Shown here: positions 17,455-28,492 of the stretch, piece by piece
How positions within the stretch are numbered: position 1 is the first letter of the stretch
Layout: the number at the start of each line of letters is the position of its first letter
Program-made: the position numbers and the translations under genes
Origin: a gamma proteobacterium HdN1
GTDB taxonomy: Bacteria; Pseudomonadota; Gammaproteobacteria; Pseudomonadales; Ketobacteraceae
Direction of reading: 5' to 3'
NCBI GenBank assembly: GCA_000198515.1
Contig: FP929140.1
Coordinates: 62,001 to 126,000 of the forward strand
DNA length: 64,000 bases
The notes under the pieces: generated by a model
What the model was told of the DNA's origin: nothing
Seen by the model: the letters and a program-made list of their open reading frames with translations, nothing else
The model's database searches: none

Positions 17455-19665
17455 CTAGGCCGCGTCTTTTTCGAGTAGCCCGCTATGGCGTAGCAGCGCG
17501 TCAATACTTGGCTTGCGGCCACGGAATTGCACAAATAGCGCCATCGCATCCAGCGCGCCGCCGTTTTCAAGAATCGCAGTGCGAAATGCGCGGCCGGTTT
17601 CGGAATTAAAGATGCCATCCTCCTCAAACCGGCTGAAAGCATCTGCCGAAAGCACCTCGGCCCATTTATAGCTGTAGTAGCCCGCCGCATAGCCGCCAGC
17701 GAAGATATGGCTGAATCCGCACTCAAAGCGGTTAAACGCAGGGGTAGGGACTACCGCAATTTCTTGGCGAACCTGCTCCAGAACCGCGTGAATGTCGGTG
17801 TTTTCAGTGTACTGCGCGTGCAGGCGCATATCAAACGTTGCGAACTCTAGCTGCCGCAGCATGAACATGGCCGACTGGAAATGGCGTGCGGCGAGCATCT
17901 TGTCGAGCAATTCTTGCGGTAGCGGATCGCCCGCTTGCGGAACGGTTTGCGATGTGGCTGAAGAAACCTCACTTGCCGCGTTATAAAATCCAGAAATCAA
18001 GCGCAGGGCTTCCCCTTCCCAGCACCAGTTTTCCATAAACTGCGAAGGCAGTTCGACCGCATCCCAAGCGACGCCGTTAATGCCAGATACGGGGGCTGCG
18101 TCAATGCGTGTAAGCATGTGGTGTAAGCCGTGGCCGAACTCATGAAATAGCGTAGTGACCTCGTTATGGGTCAGCAGCGCAGGCGCTTCACCCACGGGGC
18201 GATTGAAGTTGCAAGTGAGGTAGGCAACCGGCAATTGCAGGCTGCCATCGCTGCGCAGGCGCCGTACTCGGCAATCATCCATCCAAGCGCCGCTACGTTT
18301 GCCGCTGCGGGTGTAGGCATCCAGATAAAATCCGGCGATTTTTTTGTGCGAATTGTAGACATCAAAATACAGTACATCCTCGTGCCAGCGCTCTATCTGA
18401 TCGTTGGTTTCAAAACGCACGCCAAAGAGTTTATGGGTGACTTGGAATAATCCATCCAAGACCTTCGGCAATGGGAACCAAGGCCGTAACGCCTCTTGTG
18501 ATACTGCGTAACGCTGCTCCTTCAGTTTTTCGGAGTAATAGGCGACATCCCAAGCGTTGAGCGTTTCACAGCCGTAGTTTTCCCGTGCGAATCCCTGTAG
18601 TGCCGCAAATTCCTTCTCTCCAGCGGTGCGTGAGCGTTCTGCAAGATCGTGAAGAAACTCCAGCACCTCACGCGCAGAACTGGCCATTTTGGTGGCTAGT
18701 GAATACTCCGCGTAATTTGGGTAGCCCAACAGTTGGGCGAGTTCATGACGAAGCGCCAAAATTTCGCGCATTAATGGGGCGTTATCCCAAGGGTGCGCGG
18801 TTTGTGGGTCTGTAGATGCGCGATCTTGGACGATGTTCGGGCTTTGGTCGGATGCGCGAGTGCTGTAGGCGTGATAAAACTTTTCGCGCAAGGCTTGTCG
18901 GTCGGCGTAGGTGAGTACAGCAATGTATACGGGAGCATCGAGCGTGAGCCACCAGCCTTCTTTGCCTTTTTCCAGCGCGGCCTGTTTTGCGGCTTGTCGC
19001 TGGCTTTCTGGCAAGCCGGCCAATTCGGCGGGATCGGTGGTGTGATGGTAGAAGGCTTGCCCGCAGTCGAGTACGTTTTCTGCGTATTTGCTGGAGAGTT
19101 CGGAGAGGCGCTTGCGAATTTCTTTATAACGCCCTTGCTGATCTGCACGTAAATCGACGCCAGAAAGGTGGAAATCACGCAGCGCGTTTTCGACCACGCG
19201 GCGCTCCGTGGTATTTAGGGACTCCCATTGTGCAGAGGCGCGGATGTGCTTGAAAATATTGCACAGGTCGGAATTCTGGCCAAGCTCTGCGCTGTACTCG
19301 GAAAGTTTGGGCAAGCAGGCATTGTAGGCGGTACGCAGATCGTCGTTATTCATGACCGCGTTAAGATGGCCGACCGGCGACCATAGCCGTGTCAGGCGAT
19401 CGTCTAGGGCTTCGAGCGGCTTGAGAATTTGCTGTACCGGCTGATCAGGGCAATGATTGGCGGGGTCTGCCAGCAGCGCTTTGAGTGCTGCGCGGTTCTC
19501 GGCAAGCACTTGGTCTAGCGCCGGTATCACGTGCTCCGGAAGAATCGCCCGAAACGGCGGAAGGCCGGTATTGGTTTCTTCGCTGCTGCGATAGAGTGGG
19601 TTGTCTGCCATTTCTGCGTGCGGTACAGCGGCAACATCTTGCGTAGAATCTGTGGCGTTTGACAT
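17455..19665 (-). CDS. prlC: Oligopeptidase A (M3 metallopeptidase)
   Basis: This cytoplasmic zinc oligopeptidase degrades short peptides, including cleaved signal peptides. The zinc site is intact (TLFHEFGHGLHHML, near residue 510), with the downstream glutamate region VELPSQFMENWCWE. The N-terminal landmark LPPFRAILPEHVIPALD fits OpdA. At 736 residues it is longer than E. coli OpdA (about 680), partly because of an N-terminal extension of about 30 residues. An internal Met (19611, MADNPLYRSS) aligns better with the usual start. The ATG at 19665 has a weak gggat upstream, so the start is uncertain. Confidence 0.93.
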   Translation of the reverse strand: MSNATDSTQDVAAVPHAEMADNPLYRSSEETNTGLPPFRAILPEHVIPALDQVLAENRAALKALLADPANHCPDQPVQQILKPLEALDDRLTRLWSPVGHLNAVMNNDDLRTAYNACLPKLSEYSAELGQNSDLCNIFKHIRASAQWESLNTTERRVVENALRDFHLSGVDLRADQQGRYKEIRKRLSELSSKYAENVLDCGQAFYHHTTDPAELAGLPESQRQAAKQAALEKGKEGWWLTLDAPVYIAVLTYADRQALREKFYHAYSTRASDQSPNIVQDRASTDPQTAHPWDNAPLMREILALRHELAQLLGYPNYAEYSLATKMASSAREVLEFLHDLAERSRTAGEKEFAALQGFARENYGCETLNAWDVAYYSEKLKEQRYAVSQEALRPWFPLPKVLDGLFQVTHKLFGVRFETNDQIERWHEDVLYFDVYNSHKKIAGFYLDAYTRSGKRSGAWMDDCRVRRLRSDGSLQLPVAYLTCNFNRPVGEAPALLTHNEVTTLFHEFGHGLHHMLTRIDAAPVSGINGVAWDAVELPSQFMENWCWEGEALRLISGFYNAASEVSSATSQTVPQAGDPLPQELLDKMLAARHFQSAMFMLRQLEFATFDMRLHAQYTENTDIHAVLEQVRQEIAVVPTPAFNRFECGFSHIFAGGYAAGYYSYKWAEVLSADAFSRFEEDGIFNSETGRAFRTAILENGGALDAMALFVQFRGRKPSIDALLRHSGLLEKDAA

Positions 19666-19748
19666 GATGAAATCCCAGAAAAAAATCGTTCAGCAGAAAA
19701 TTGGCCGGTGCTATTCATTGCTTGGTCTAGCAAGGAAAGAGCCGCGCG

Positions 19749-20570
19749 CTACATTGAGCTGCGAAGCTCCATCGTAACAGGCGCAGTCAGGGGCAGCACG
19801 TCGCGCCAAATCCGAAAGGCTTCTGCGGCCTGTTCCACGAGCATTCCTAAGCCATCAATGGCTCGCGCTGCGCCGCGTTGTTCCGCCCATTGGTTAAATA
19901 CGGTCGTTTCTTTGCCGTACATCATGTCATAACACCAAGTGTCTCTACTCACCAAGCCATCGTGCAGCGGCGGCAGATCTCCTTGCAGGCTGGCAGATGT
20001 GCCGTTAATGATCCAGTCAAAGGGCTTCGTGCCCAGCTGGGAGTATGCACATCCAGAAACGCGGCCATAGGGCGAAAAGTGGGTGGCGAGTTCTTCGGCT
20101 TTTTCAACAGTTCGGTTGGCAATGACAATTTCCAGCGGCTTCTGCTGCAAAAGGAAGCCCAAAACGCCGCGTACTGCGCCGCCCGCGCCTAACAGTAGAA
20201 TTCGCTTGTCAATCAAACGGCCTTCGTGGTTGTTCAAAATATCGCGTACCAAGCCTACGCCGTCGGTATTGTCGCCATAGAGTGTACCATCTTTGCGCAC
20301 GACGACCGTGTTTACGGCGCCTGCGAGAGCTGCGCGTTCGCTGCACTCATCCATCCGTTCAAATGCCTGCTGCTTGAAGGGAACGGTCACGTTAAAGCCG
20401 CGCCCGCCTTCTTCGCAAAACTTGGTGACGGCTGCGTTAAACCCGTCTAACGGAACCTGGATCGCTGTATAGGCAATATCCTGATCTGTCTGTAGCGCAA
20501 AAAAACGGTGAATCGCCGGAGATTTGCTGTGTTTTACCGGATTTCCCAGTACTGCATAACGATCAACCAT
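19749..20570 (-). CDS. aroE: Shikimate dehydrogenase
   Basis: AroE reduces 3-dehydroshikimate to shikimate with NADPH in aromatic amino-acid synthesis. The 273 residues are standard. Landmarks are YAVLGNPVKHSKSPAIHRFF (substrate loop), FNVTVPFKQQAFE (catalytic Lys), GAVNTVV, YGDNTDGVGLV, LLLGAGGAVRGVLGFL (dinucleotide loop) and ANRTVEKAEEL. It starts 2 bp after the hemF stop, so the pair is co-transcribed and probably translationally coupled. Confidence 0.95.
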   Translation of the reverse strand: MVDRYAVLGNPVKHSKSPAIHRFFALQTDQDIAYTAIQVPLDGFNAAVTKFCEEGGRGFNVTVPFKQQAFERMDECSERAALAGAVNTVVVRKDGTLYGDNTDGVGLVRDILNNHEGRLIDKRILLLGAGGAVRGVLGFLLQQKPLEIVIANRTVEKAEELATHFSPYGRVSGCAYSQLGTKPFDWIINGTSASLQGDLPPLHDGLVSRDTWCYDMMYGKETTVFNQWAEQRGAARAIDGLGMLVEQAAEAFRIWRDVLPLTAPVTMELRSSM

Positions 20571-20572
20571 GG

Positions 20573-22245
<1,673 letters not shown>

Positions 22246-22253
<8 letters not shown>

Positions 22254-22752
22254 TCAAACGGGCCTGGAGTGCTGCGTCTTTTGCTTGCACTGCGCGGGCG
22301 TTTTCTTCGCGATCGTCACGCAGGCGCTGGGCGAGTGCCGCATCACCCACGGCGATGATCTGTGCGGCTAGATAGCCCGCATTTTTCGCACCCGCTTTGC
22401 CGATGGCAACGGTGGCCACCGGGATTCCGGCGGGCATCATGACCGTGGAAAGCAGCGCGTCCATGCCATCGAGTGGGCCGGCATCAATCGGAATGCCGAT
22501 GACAGGCTTTACTGTCAATGCCGAAACCGCCCCTGCGAGGTGCGCAGCCATACCCGCAGCGCAGATGAATACCGCGCAACCACGCTGATCTGCGTCGGTG
22601 ACGTAGGCGTGTGTGGCGGCGGGCGTGCGGTGCGCAGAAGTGACTTTCATCTCAACGCGAACGCCGAGTTTTTTGAGTGTTTCGGCAGCGACTTCTACTT
22701 TGGGCAAATCGGAATCGGAGCCCATCAGGATGGCAACAAAGGGGGTGGACAT
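22246..22752 (-). CDS. purE: N5-carboxyaminoimidazole ribonucleotide mutase
   Basis: PurE converts N5-CAIR to CAIR in purine synthesis. The 168-residue class I protein has the phosphate loop [10 protein letters not shown], the catalytic [25 protein letters not shown] and [13 protein letters not shown]. purK is not adjacent. It appears to be the first gene of purE-tsaC-hemF-aroE, perhaps extending to prlC-yheV (gaps 94, 2, 83 and 68 bp after tsaC). Confidence 0.95.
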
Positions 22753-23116
22753 GAGGCTTTCCTAGGGTAGTGGATCTTGGAGATGCAACGGTGTGCGGTG
22801 TACCGCGTAGGGAGTGCAGACAATACTCGACGAGGGGTGGGGATGCAAGAATGGGGCTTATCGAGAATGCGCATTATTTATATAAGGCGGCAACTTTATT
22901 GGAACTATAGTGCATTATTTGACCATTCTGACACAGTTCAGTGACACAGTTGCCATTGTATTTTCCAAAAAATCACGCAGAATGCGCGCAAGCGGGTCGC
23001 TATTTGCGTGCATCAAATACATGGATACATCGAAAGCGTTACATGTGTGCGAAGCTCGTAGCAACCTTGCTGTGAAATAAGAAAACCAATTCCGTAGCAC
23101 TCGACAGGAAGTTGCC
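22753..23116. other. Divergent promoter region between purE and a binding protein
   Basis: This 364-bp gap separates purE (minus) from the solute-binding protein (plus). An AT-rich block near 22870-22920 contains two copies of gcattattt (in gcgcattatttatataagg and gtgcattatttgacc) about 42 bp apart. They are plausible promoter or operator elements, but no regulator is recognised. A strong ribosome site (caggaag) precedes 23117. Confidence 0.4.
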
Positions 23117-24217
23117 ATGACAAGAAGTACTGCCTCTGCAAATATTTCCCCCATCGAAACGGCACACGCCACGTCCACCAAATCGCGCGCAAAATCCCTG
23201 CTGCGCCGCGCCGCGCTTTCCACGCTGCTGTGTGCGGGCATGATGGCCGCACCTCTGCAAGCCACCCACGCAGCTGAGCTTGTAAAACGCACTTTCTGCG
23301 TATTCGACATCATCGGTAAGAGCGGCCCCATATATAACGCGATGCAAGAATACCGCCTTGCGGCCATGGGCTGGGGTGTAGACCTAGAGCTCAAGCCTTT
23401 TACCGATGAGCGGATCACGGTAGAAGAGTTCAAATCGGGCCAGTGCGATGCGGTTGGCGTTACAGGCTTGCGCGGGCGTACATTTAACGCCTTTACCGGT
23501 ACGATTGATTCGATTGGCGCGATTCCTGATTACGACACCTTGCGCGTTGTGCTCCAAAAACTGGCCAGCCCGCAACTCGCGCCGCTGATGAAAAGTGGCG
23601 AGTATGAAGTGGTCGGGATTGGCCCTGCCGGAGCGGTTTATTTGATGGTCAATGATCGTTCGATCAAAACGGTCAGCGATTTGTCGGGCAAACGGATTGC
23701 GGTGCTGGACTTTGATAAGTCGCAGGGCGTAATGGTGGAATCCATTGGCGCGTCGCCAGTGACTGCAACGATTGCCACGTTTGGCAGTATGTTTAATAAC
23801 GGCGCAGTGGATGTAATTGCTGCTCCTGCCGTTGCGTTTGGCCCTTTGGAACTCCACAAAGGCGTGGGTAGCAAGGGGGCAATTGTCGATTTTGCCATGG
23901 TACAGCTGACGGTGCAGGTGCTCACTCGCCATGACCGTTTCCCAGAAGGTTTCGGCCAGAAGTCACGTGAATACATCCTTGCTCAGTTCGACAAGACGAT
24001 GGCAGAAATTGGTAAAGCTACCCAGAATATCGACTCGAAAATGTGGATGAAAATCCCCGAAAAAGACATTCCGGGCTACACCGAAATGGCGCGCCAAACT
24101 CGGTTGCGTTTGCGCGATGAAGGCTTCTACGATCCTAAGATGCTGAAGTTCTTAAGCCGCGTGCGCTGCGAACTGAAGCCGGGCCTGTCGGAATGCACCG
24201 CGCCGGATCGTGAATAA
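23117..24217 (+). CDS. Putative periplasmic solute-binding protein (DUF6091-like)
   Basis: The 366-residue protein has a long basic n-region and a hydrophobic signal segment (LSTLLCAGMMAAPLQATHA, mature AELVKRTFCVFDI). The remainder resembles TRAP/SBP-type binding proteins, with GKSGPIYNAMQEYRLAAMGW, DAVGVTGLRGRTFNAFTGTI, DLSGKRIAVLDFDKSQ and a helical C-terminus ending in a Cys pair (VRCELKPGLSEC). It fits the uncharacterised putative solute-binding family I know as DUF6091; that name is from memory. No permease genes are nearby. The ligand is unknown. Confidence 0.75.
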   Translation: MTRSTASANISPIETAHATSTKSRAKSLLRRAALSTLLCAGMMAAPLQATHAAELVKRTFCVFDIIGKSGPIYNAMQEYRLAAMGWGVDLELKPFTDERITVEEFKSGQCDAVGVTGLRGRTFNAFTGTIDSIGAIPDYDTLRVVLQKLASPQLAPLMKSGEYEVVGIGPAGAVYLMVNDRSIKTVSDLSGKRIAVLDFDKSQGVMVESIGASPVTATIATFGSMFNNGAVDVIAAPAVAFGPLELHKGVGSKGAIVDFAMVQLTVQVLTRHDRFPEGFGQKSREYILAQFDKTMAEIGKATQNIDSKMWMKIPEKDIPGYTEMARQTRLRLRDEGFYDPKMLKFLSRVRCELKPGLSECTAPDRE

Positions 24218-24339
24218 TCGCGAATAAGCGCATTATGCGGCGCCAAGATCGCACCGCATGAAACGCGCTCGCCCCGTAATGTATTCCGCTACTGCGCCGG
24301 ACTGTGCTTTAATGCACGGCCACAGTAGAGGAAAACAGT

Positions 24340-25272
24340 ATGGGCGAGCGCGTTTTTATTACCGAAGTGGGCCTGCGTGACGGCCTGCAAAATCAACCGG
24401 TTCCCGTTTCTACGCAGGATAAGCTGCGTTTAGCCAATGCCTTGATCGCCGCTGGCGTTCGCCGACTCGAAGCGGTCAGTTTTGTTCACCCGAAGATCGT
24501 GCCGCAAATGGCCGATGCGGTAGAAGTGCTTGCGGGCTTGCCCAAAGTCGATGCGCTCAACGTTACTGCCCTCGTTCCCAATATGAAAGGCTACGAACGT
24601 GCGCGCGAGCAGGGGCTTAAGCGCGTTGCGGTGGTGGTTTCTACTACCGATACCTTCAATCTTCGCAACCTCAATATGACGACCGCGCAAACCATGGAGG
24701 CAAGCCTCTCGGTAATCCGTCAGGCGCGTCAGGATGGGTTGTCCGCACGAGCTTATATTTCTGGCGCTTTAGCCTGCCCTTATGATGGGCCGACGCCGGT
24801 GGACGTAGTGCATCGTATGGCCGAGCAGCTAATTAACGGCGGTGCCGACGAGATTTCTGTGGCAGATACGATCGGGGCCGGAAACCCGCGCCAGATCAAA
24901 GACATCCTTCGCCCCTTGGTGGCTCAGTATGGCGCTGAGGCGTTCAACCTTCACCTGCACGATACTCGCGGTATGGCGCTGGCGATGGCGTGGGCTGGTA
25001 TTGAGTGCGGTGTGCGTAAATTCGATAGCTCGGTAGGCGGTTTGGGCGGATGTCCATTTGCGCCGGGCGCATCGGGTAACGTAGCGACAGAAGACCTAGT
25101 GTATATGCTGGAAGCATCCGGCTTTGACTCGGGGATTTCGCTGGAGGGCCTGCGTGAAGCCGTGGCAATCGCGGAGCAGGCGACCCAGAAAACCTTGGGA
25201 GGTCGCATTCTCACGTGGATGCGCTCCCAAGATGCGCTCAAGGCGGCAAAAGCGCAGCCTTGCGCATCCTAG
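24340..25272 (+). CDS. mvaB: Hydroxymethylglutaryl-CoA lyase
   Basis: This lyase cleaves HMG-CoA to acetoacetate and acetyl-CoA in leucine degradation. The 310-residue TIM barrel shows ITEVGLRDGLQNQ at the N-terminus, EAVSFVHPKIVPQMADA, ISVADTIGAGNP, NLHLHDTRGMALAMAW and the signature GGLGGCPFAPGASGNVATED with the catalytic Cys. A gaggaaaacag ribosome site precedes the ATG. The rest of the leucine pathway (liu genes) is not adjacent. Confidence 0.95.
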   Translation: MGERVFITEVGLRDGLQNQPVPVSTQDKLRLANALIAAGVRRLEAVSFVHPKIVPQMADAVEVLAGLPKVDALNVTALVPNMKGYERAREQGLKRVAVVVSTTDTFNLRNLNMTTAQTMEASLSVIRQARQDGLSARAYISGALACPYDGPTPVDVVHRMAEQLINGGADEISVADTIGAGNPRQIKDILRPLVAQYGAEAFNLHLHDTRGMALAMAWAGIECGVRKFDSSVGGLGGCPFAPGASGNVATEDLVYMLEASGFDSGISLEGLREAVAIAEQATQKTLGGRILTWMRSQDALKAAKAQPCAS

Positions 25273-25290
25273 CGGTTTAACTAAACCGTT
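25271..25290. terminator. Bidirectional hairpin between mvaB and the oxidoreductase
   Basis: Arms agcggttta (25271-25279) and taaaccgtt (25282-25290) form a nine-pair stem with a 2-nt centre (one G-T pair). The hairpin overlaps both converging stop codons. The U-tract is weak, so termination is inferred. Confidence 0.5.
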
Positions 25291-26249
25291 AGCACAATTT
25301 TGCCGATGTTGGCATTGCTTGCGATGTCGGCAAAAGCGCGTTCTACCTCTTGGATGGGGTATTCTGCGTGGATGATAGAGCGCAGTTCTCCTTTCTCGAA
25401 TCGCGGCCAGACCTGCTCGCGAAGGCTACGAATCAGGGCGGTTTTGCTTTGGTTGTCGCGGCTGCGCAGGGTAGAGCCCCACACTTTGAGCCGCTTGATG
25501 AGCATGCGGCCCAAATCAATGCTGGCGGTGCGCCCGCCCATGATGCCGATCAGTACCAAGCGACCGTCGGTGTTGAGGGATCGAAGGTTTGCGTCGAGGT
25601 AATCTGCGCCGACGCAATCCAGAATCACGTCTACGCCCGCGCCTTGGCTCCAGTCGCGTACTCGTTCTTCAAAATGATTGTCTTGACGTAAGCAGCCAGC
25701 GCTAGCACCTAGCTTTAGGCAAAAATCGAGTTTTGGCTGGCTGCCAACGGTTACAAAGCAGGGGTTTCCTAGTGCTTTGCAGAGTTGGATTGCAGCTGTG
25801 CCGACGCCGCTGGCGCCTGCGTGTATCAATACGCGCTCTCCCAGCTTTGCTGCGCCTTCCAGAAAAATGTTGAGCCATGCGGTCGCATAGACTTCAACGA
25901 TGGCCGCGCCCTGTGCAAAGGAATAGCCGCTGGGAAGCGGCAGCACATGCCCTGCTGGGCACACGACCGTTTCGGCATAGCCACCGCCAGTCAAAAGGGC
26001 GCAAACGCTCTCTCCGACCTGCCATCCGGTTACCCCAGGGCCCACGGCGCTAATGGTGCCCGCACATTCCAAGCCCATGATTTCGCTTGCGCCTAGCGGT
26101 GGCGGGTAGAGGCCCTTGCGCTGCATGAGGTCAGCACGGTTGACTGCGGTTGCCTTGACAGAAATGGCCACTTCGCCCGCTTTGGGCAGCGGCGTCGGTA
26201 CGTCGCCCCAGCTGAGATTTTGTTGGGCGTCTTGAACTATGGCTTTCAT
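25281..26249 (-). CDS. Quinone oxidoreductase-like MDR family protein
   Basis: The 322-residue zinc-free medium-chain dehydrogenase belongs to the zeta-crystallin/PIG3 group, which reduces quinones with NADPH. Landmarks are VNRADLMQRKGLYPPP, EIMGLECAGTISAVG, VLIHAGASGVGTAAIQL (NADPH loop), ADYLDANLRSLNTDGRLV and a C-terminal YPIQEVERAFADI. The LMQRKGLYPPP segment is typical of the PIG3 (TP53I3) subfamily. It is divergent from the AI-2E permease gene. Confidence 0.9.
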   Translation of the reverse strand: MKAIVQDAQQNLSWGDVPTPLPKAGEVAISVKATAVNRADLMQRKGLYPPPLGASEIMGLECAGTISAVGPGVTGWQVGESVCALLTGGGYAETVVCPAGHVLPLPSGYSFAQGAAIVEVYATAWLNIFLEGAAKLGERVLIHAGASGVGTAAIQLCKALGNPCFVTVGSQPKLDFCLKLGASAGCLRQDNHFEERVRDWSQGAGVDVILDCVGADYLDANLRSLNTDGRLVLIGIMGGRTASIDLGRMLIKRLKVWGSTLRSRDNQSKTALIRSLREQVWPRFEKGELRSIIHAEYPIQEVERAFADIASNANIGKIVLTV

Positions 26250-26505
26250 TGGCGGCTACGTTCCTAAGGTCTGGTGATTCCTGAAGTGCGGCTATTCTTG
26301 CTTGCCCTTGAAGCGTGGCGGTTTTGGATCGTGCAATCGCACCGACTTGCAGGCGCAAATTTTGTCTACCAAATGCCCTAGATGTTGGGGCGTGTAATAG
26401 GATATGCAAGTAGTGCCCCCATTAAAGACGTTTCACCACAAGTAATCATAATTACAGAGCTGAGTGGCGCGCATTTGTGCGCACTCTTGTCTGCCTGATA
26501 ATGCT
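26250..26505. other. Divergent intergenic region upstream of the AI-2E family gene
   Basis: Together with the adjacent repeat (26506-26553) this forms a 316-bp gap between divergent genes. I see no open frame with a ribosome site and no RNA gene. The inverted motif gcgcatttgtgcgc at 26468-26481 could be a weak operator. Confidence 0.35.
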
Positions 26506-26553
26506 ACTGTTTGTAAATACCACGGTTTTTAAATACCACTGTTTGTGAATGCT
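26506..26553. repeat. Three tandem 16-bp repeats in the permease leader
   Basis: Units 26506-26521, 26522-26537 and 26538-26553 follow ac(t/g)gttt(g/t)t(a/g)aat(a/g)c. Two or three substitutions separate neighbouring copies. The array ends a few bases before the ribosome site of the AI-2E family gene. Confidence 0.85.
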
Positions 26554-26565
26554 ACTGAGGGATCT

Positions 26566-27810
26566 ATGTACTATCGGGAACGCCTTGAACGCCGTACTTT
26601 TTTACTGTTGTTATTGATCGTTTCGTTCTCGTTTATGTGGTTGCTCAAGCCCTTTTTTGGTGCGATTTTTTGGGCGGTTGCGATTGCGCTGATCTTTTCT
26701 CCCGTTCAGCGCCGCTTGAACCAGCGTTGGCCTAGCAGAAACAGCGGTAACGCAATGCTTACGCTGTTGTTGTGCGTTGTCGTGCTGGTTTTGCCGATGT
26801 TGTTTGTTGTGGGTTCATTGGTAAGCGAAGGTGCGGGGCTTTATCAGCGCATTAACGCTGGGCAGTTTGATCCTGCGCATTATCTTGCTCGCCTGCGTGA
26901 GGCGTTTCCGATGGTGGAAGAATTGTTTCGGCGCGCCAATATTGACATGCAGTCGCTCCAAGAAAAACTTGCCGAGCTGGGGATGGCAGGCAGTAAGTTG
27001 CTTGCGGGCCAAGTGGTTGCGCTTGGTCAGAATACGTTTTCGGTGGTGTTGAATGCGGTGCTTGCCCTGTATGTGGGCTTCTTTTTTCTGCGTGATGGGG
27101 AGCAGCTAACGGTGCAGTTGATTCGCGCTTTGCCTCTGGGCGATGCGCGTGAGCGGCTTTTGTTGGATCGCTTTGCGGGAGTGATGCGCGCGACGATCAA
27201 AGGCACCTTGGTTGTAGCGCTGGTGCAAGGGGCTTTGGGCGGGTTGGCCTTCGCTGCGTTGGGGATTTCCGGCGCCTTGCTATGGGGTGGGGTGATGGTG
27301 ATTGCTTCCTTGATTCCTGCGGTAGGTGCGGCGTTAATTTGGGCGCCGGTTGCGGTTTATAGCCTAGCAACGGGAGATTGGGTTTCGGGTGTGGTGCTGA
27401 TCGTTGTTGGCGTGGGTGTGATTGGTATGGTCGATAATCTGCTTCGACCGATCTTGGTGGGGCGGGATACGCAGATGCCGGACTACCTTGTGTTGCTGTC
27501 CACCTTGGGCGGGCTCGCGCTTTTTGGAATGAACGGCTTGATTATCGGCCCGATTATTGCGGCGCTGTTTATCGCTTTTTGGGAAATTTTTATGCGCGAA
27601 TTCAATGCTCCCGATGCCACTGCGCCCGAAGCCACTGCGCCCGAAGCCATTGCACCCGAAGCCATTGCACCCGAAGCCATTGCACCCGAAGCCATTGCAC
27701 CCGTTTTGGCGGCGAAAGATTCAGTGGACGAACAAGAAAACACCGTGCCGCTGGATTCAGATCAGCGGCAGGGCATGGGGGTGGCGGATAAACCGTCGCG
27801 CGCAGATTGA
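26566..27810 (+). CDS. AI-2E family membrane transporter
   Basis: The 414-residue permease of the PF01594 family (AI-2E/TqsA-like) has about eight membrane segments. These include LLLLLIVSFSFMWLLKPFFG at the N-terminus, MLTLLLCVVVLVLPMLFVVG, the late cluster VMVIASLIPAVGAALIWAPV, and the signature MVDNLLRPILVG followed by IIGPIIAALFIAFWEIF. ATG 26566 follows gaggga; an in-frame GTG seven codons upstream is less likely. The cytoplasmic tail carries six APEA(T/I) units. Substrates in this family vary (AI-2 export, Na+/H+ antiport), so none is assigned. Confidence 0.88.
   Translation: MYYRERLERRTFLLLLLIVSFSFMWLLKPFFGAIFWAVAIALIFSPVQRRLNQRWPSRNSGNAMLTLLLCVVVLVLPMLFVVGSLVSEGAGLYQRINAGQFDPAHYLARLREAFPMVEELFRRANIDMQSLQEKLAELGMAGSKLLAGQVVALGQNTFSVVLNAVLALYVGFFFLRDGEQLTVQLIRALPLGDARERLLLDRFAGVMRATIKGTLVVALVQGALGGLAFAALGISGALLWGGVMVIASLIPAVGAALIWAPVAVYSLATGDWVSGVVLIVVGVGVIGMVDNLLRPILVGRDTQMPDYLVLLSTLGGLALFGMNGLIIGPIIAALFIAFWEIFMREFNAPDATAPEATAPEAIAPEAIAPEAIAPEAIAPVLAAKDSVDEQENTVPLDSDQRQGMGVADKPSRAD
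27610..27699 (+). repeat. Six in-frame 15-bp repeats in the permease tail
   Basis: Six 15-bp units encode (APDAT)(APEAT)(APEAI)x4 within the permease C-terminus. The last four copies are identical in DNA, which suggests recent expansion. Copy-number change would lengthen or shorten the tail without shifting the frame. Confidence 0.92.
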
Positions 27811-27820
27811 GCCGCGCGCT

Positions 27821-28261
27821 TTAAGCCGTTTCTCCGCGAATGTATTGCTGAAGCTGCTCGATCATAAATTTTTGATCGGAAATGATATTTTTTACTAAGT
27901 CACCAATGGAGATCATGCCGATTAGTTCATCGTTCTCAATCACTGGCAGGTGGCGGATGCGCTTTTCCGTCATCAGTTCCATGCACGATTCCATGCTTTG
28001 GGTAGGGTCTACGCTGATCACGTCTGCAGTCATGATCTCCCGCACCTCGGCTTGGTGGGAGGAGCGGGCCATCAGCACTACTTTGCGTGCGTAGTCGCGC
28101 TCGCTAATCACGCCGACAACCTTGTCGTTTTCGGTGACCAGCAGTGCACCCACGCCTTTTTCGGACATTAGCTTGATTGCATCGAGTACTTTTGAATCAG
28201 GGCGAACGCTATATACATAGGCGCTGGGTTTGGAGCGCAGTATGTCTCGTACGTTTTTCAT
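27821..28261 (-). CDS. Two-CBS-domain protein
   Basis: The 146-residue protein consists of a tandem CBS pair (Bateman module). CBS1 shows VLDAIKLMSEKGVGALLV and VVGVISERDYARKVV. CBS2 shows MTADVISVDPTQSMESCMEL and LIGMISIGDLVKNII. Such modules bind adenosine nucleotides and regulate partners; no target is evident here. ATG 28261 is preferred because gagg lies nine bases upstream; an ATG three codons earlier abuts that site. Confidence 0.88.
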   Translation of the reverse strand: MKNVRDILRSKPSAYVYSVRPDSKVLDAIKLMSEKGVGALLVTENDKVVGVISERDYARKVVLMARSSHQAEVREIMTADVISVDPTQSMESCMELMTEKRIRHLPVIENDELIGMISIGDLVKNIISDQKFMIEQLQQYIRGETA

Positions 28262-28492
28262 TGTGGTCATCCTCGCGTTGGGGTGGTGGCCTTGTTTTGA
28301 GATTACTCTGTTAAACGGATTATGCCAAATGCCTAAAAAAATGGGGTGGTTTCGCTTGGCGTTTTGGCAAGTTATTCGGACGATTGCTACGCTTCAAGGG
28401 TGTTAAAAAAACCTTTCGGTGTGTTGCTTTTGGGTGTGCCGTGAGGGGGTAAGCGGCTTGAAAACAATAAATAACTCGTTCGAGGTAGTGAG

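Noticed and set aside
22915-23433. 172-residue open frame on the minus strand
   Set aside because: It overlaps the signal peptide and first domain of the solute-binding protein; its composition looks like an antisense shadow.
26506-26553. CRISPR-like array
   Set aside because: Repeats are only 16 bp, contiguous without spacers, and limited to three copies. The same applies to the other tandem arrays.
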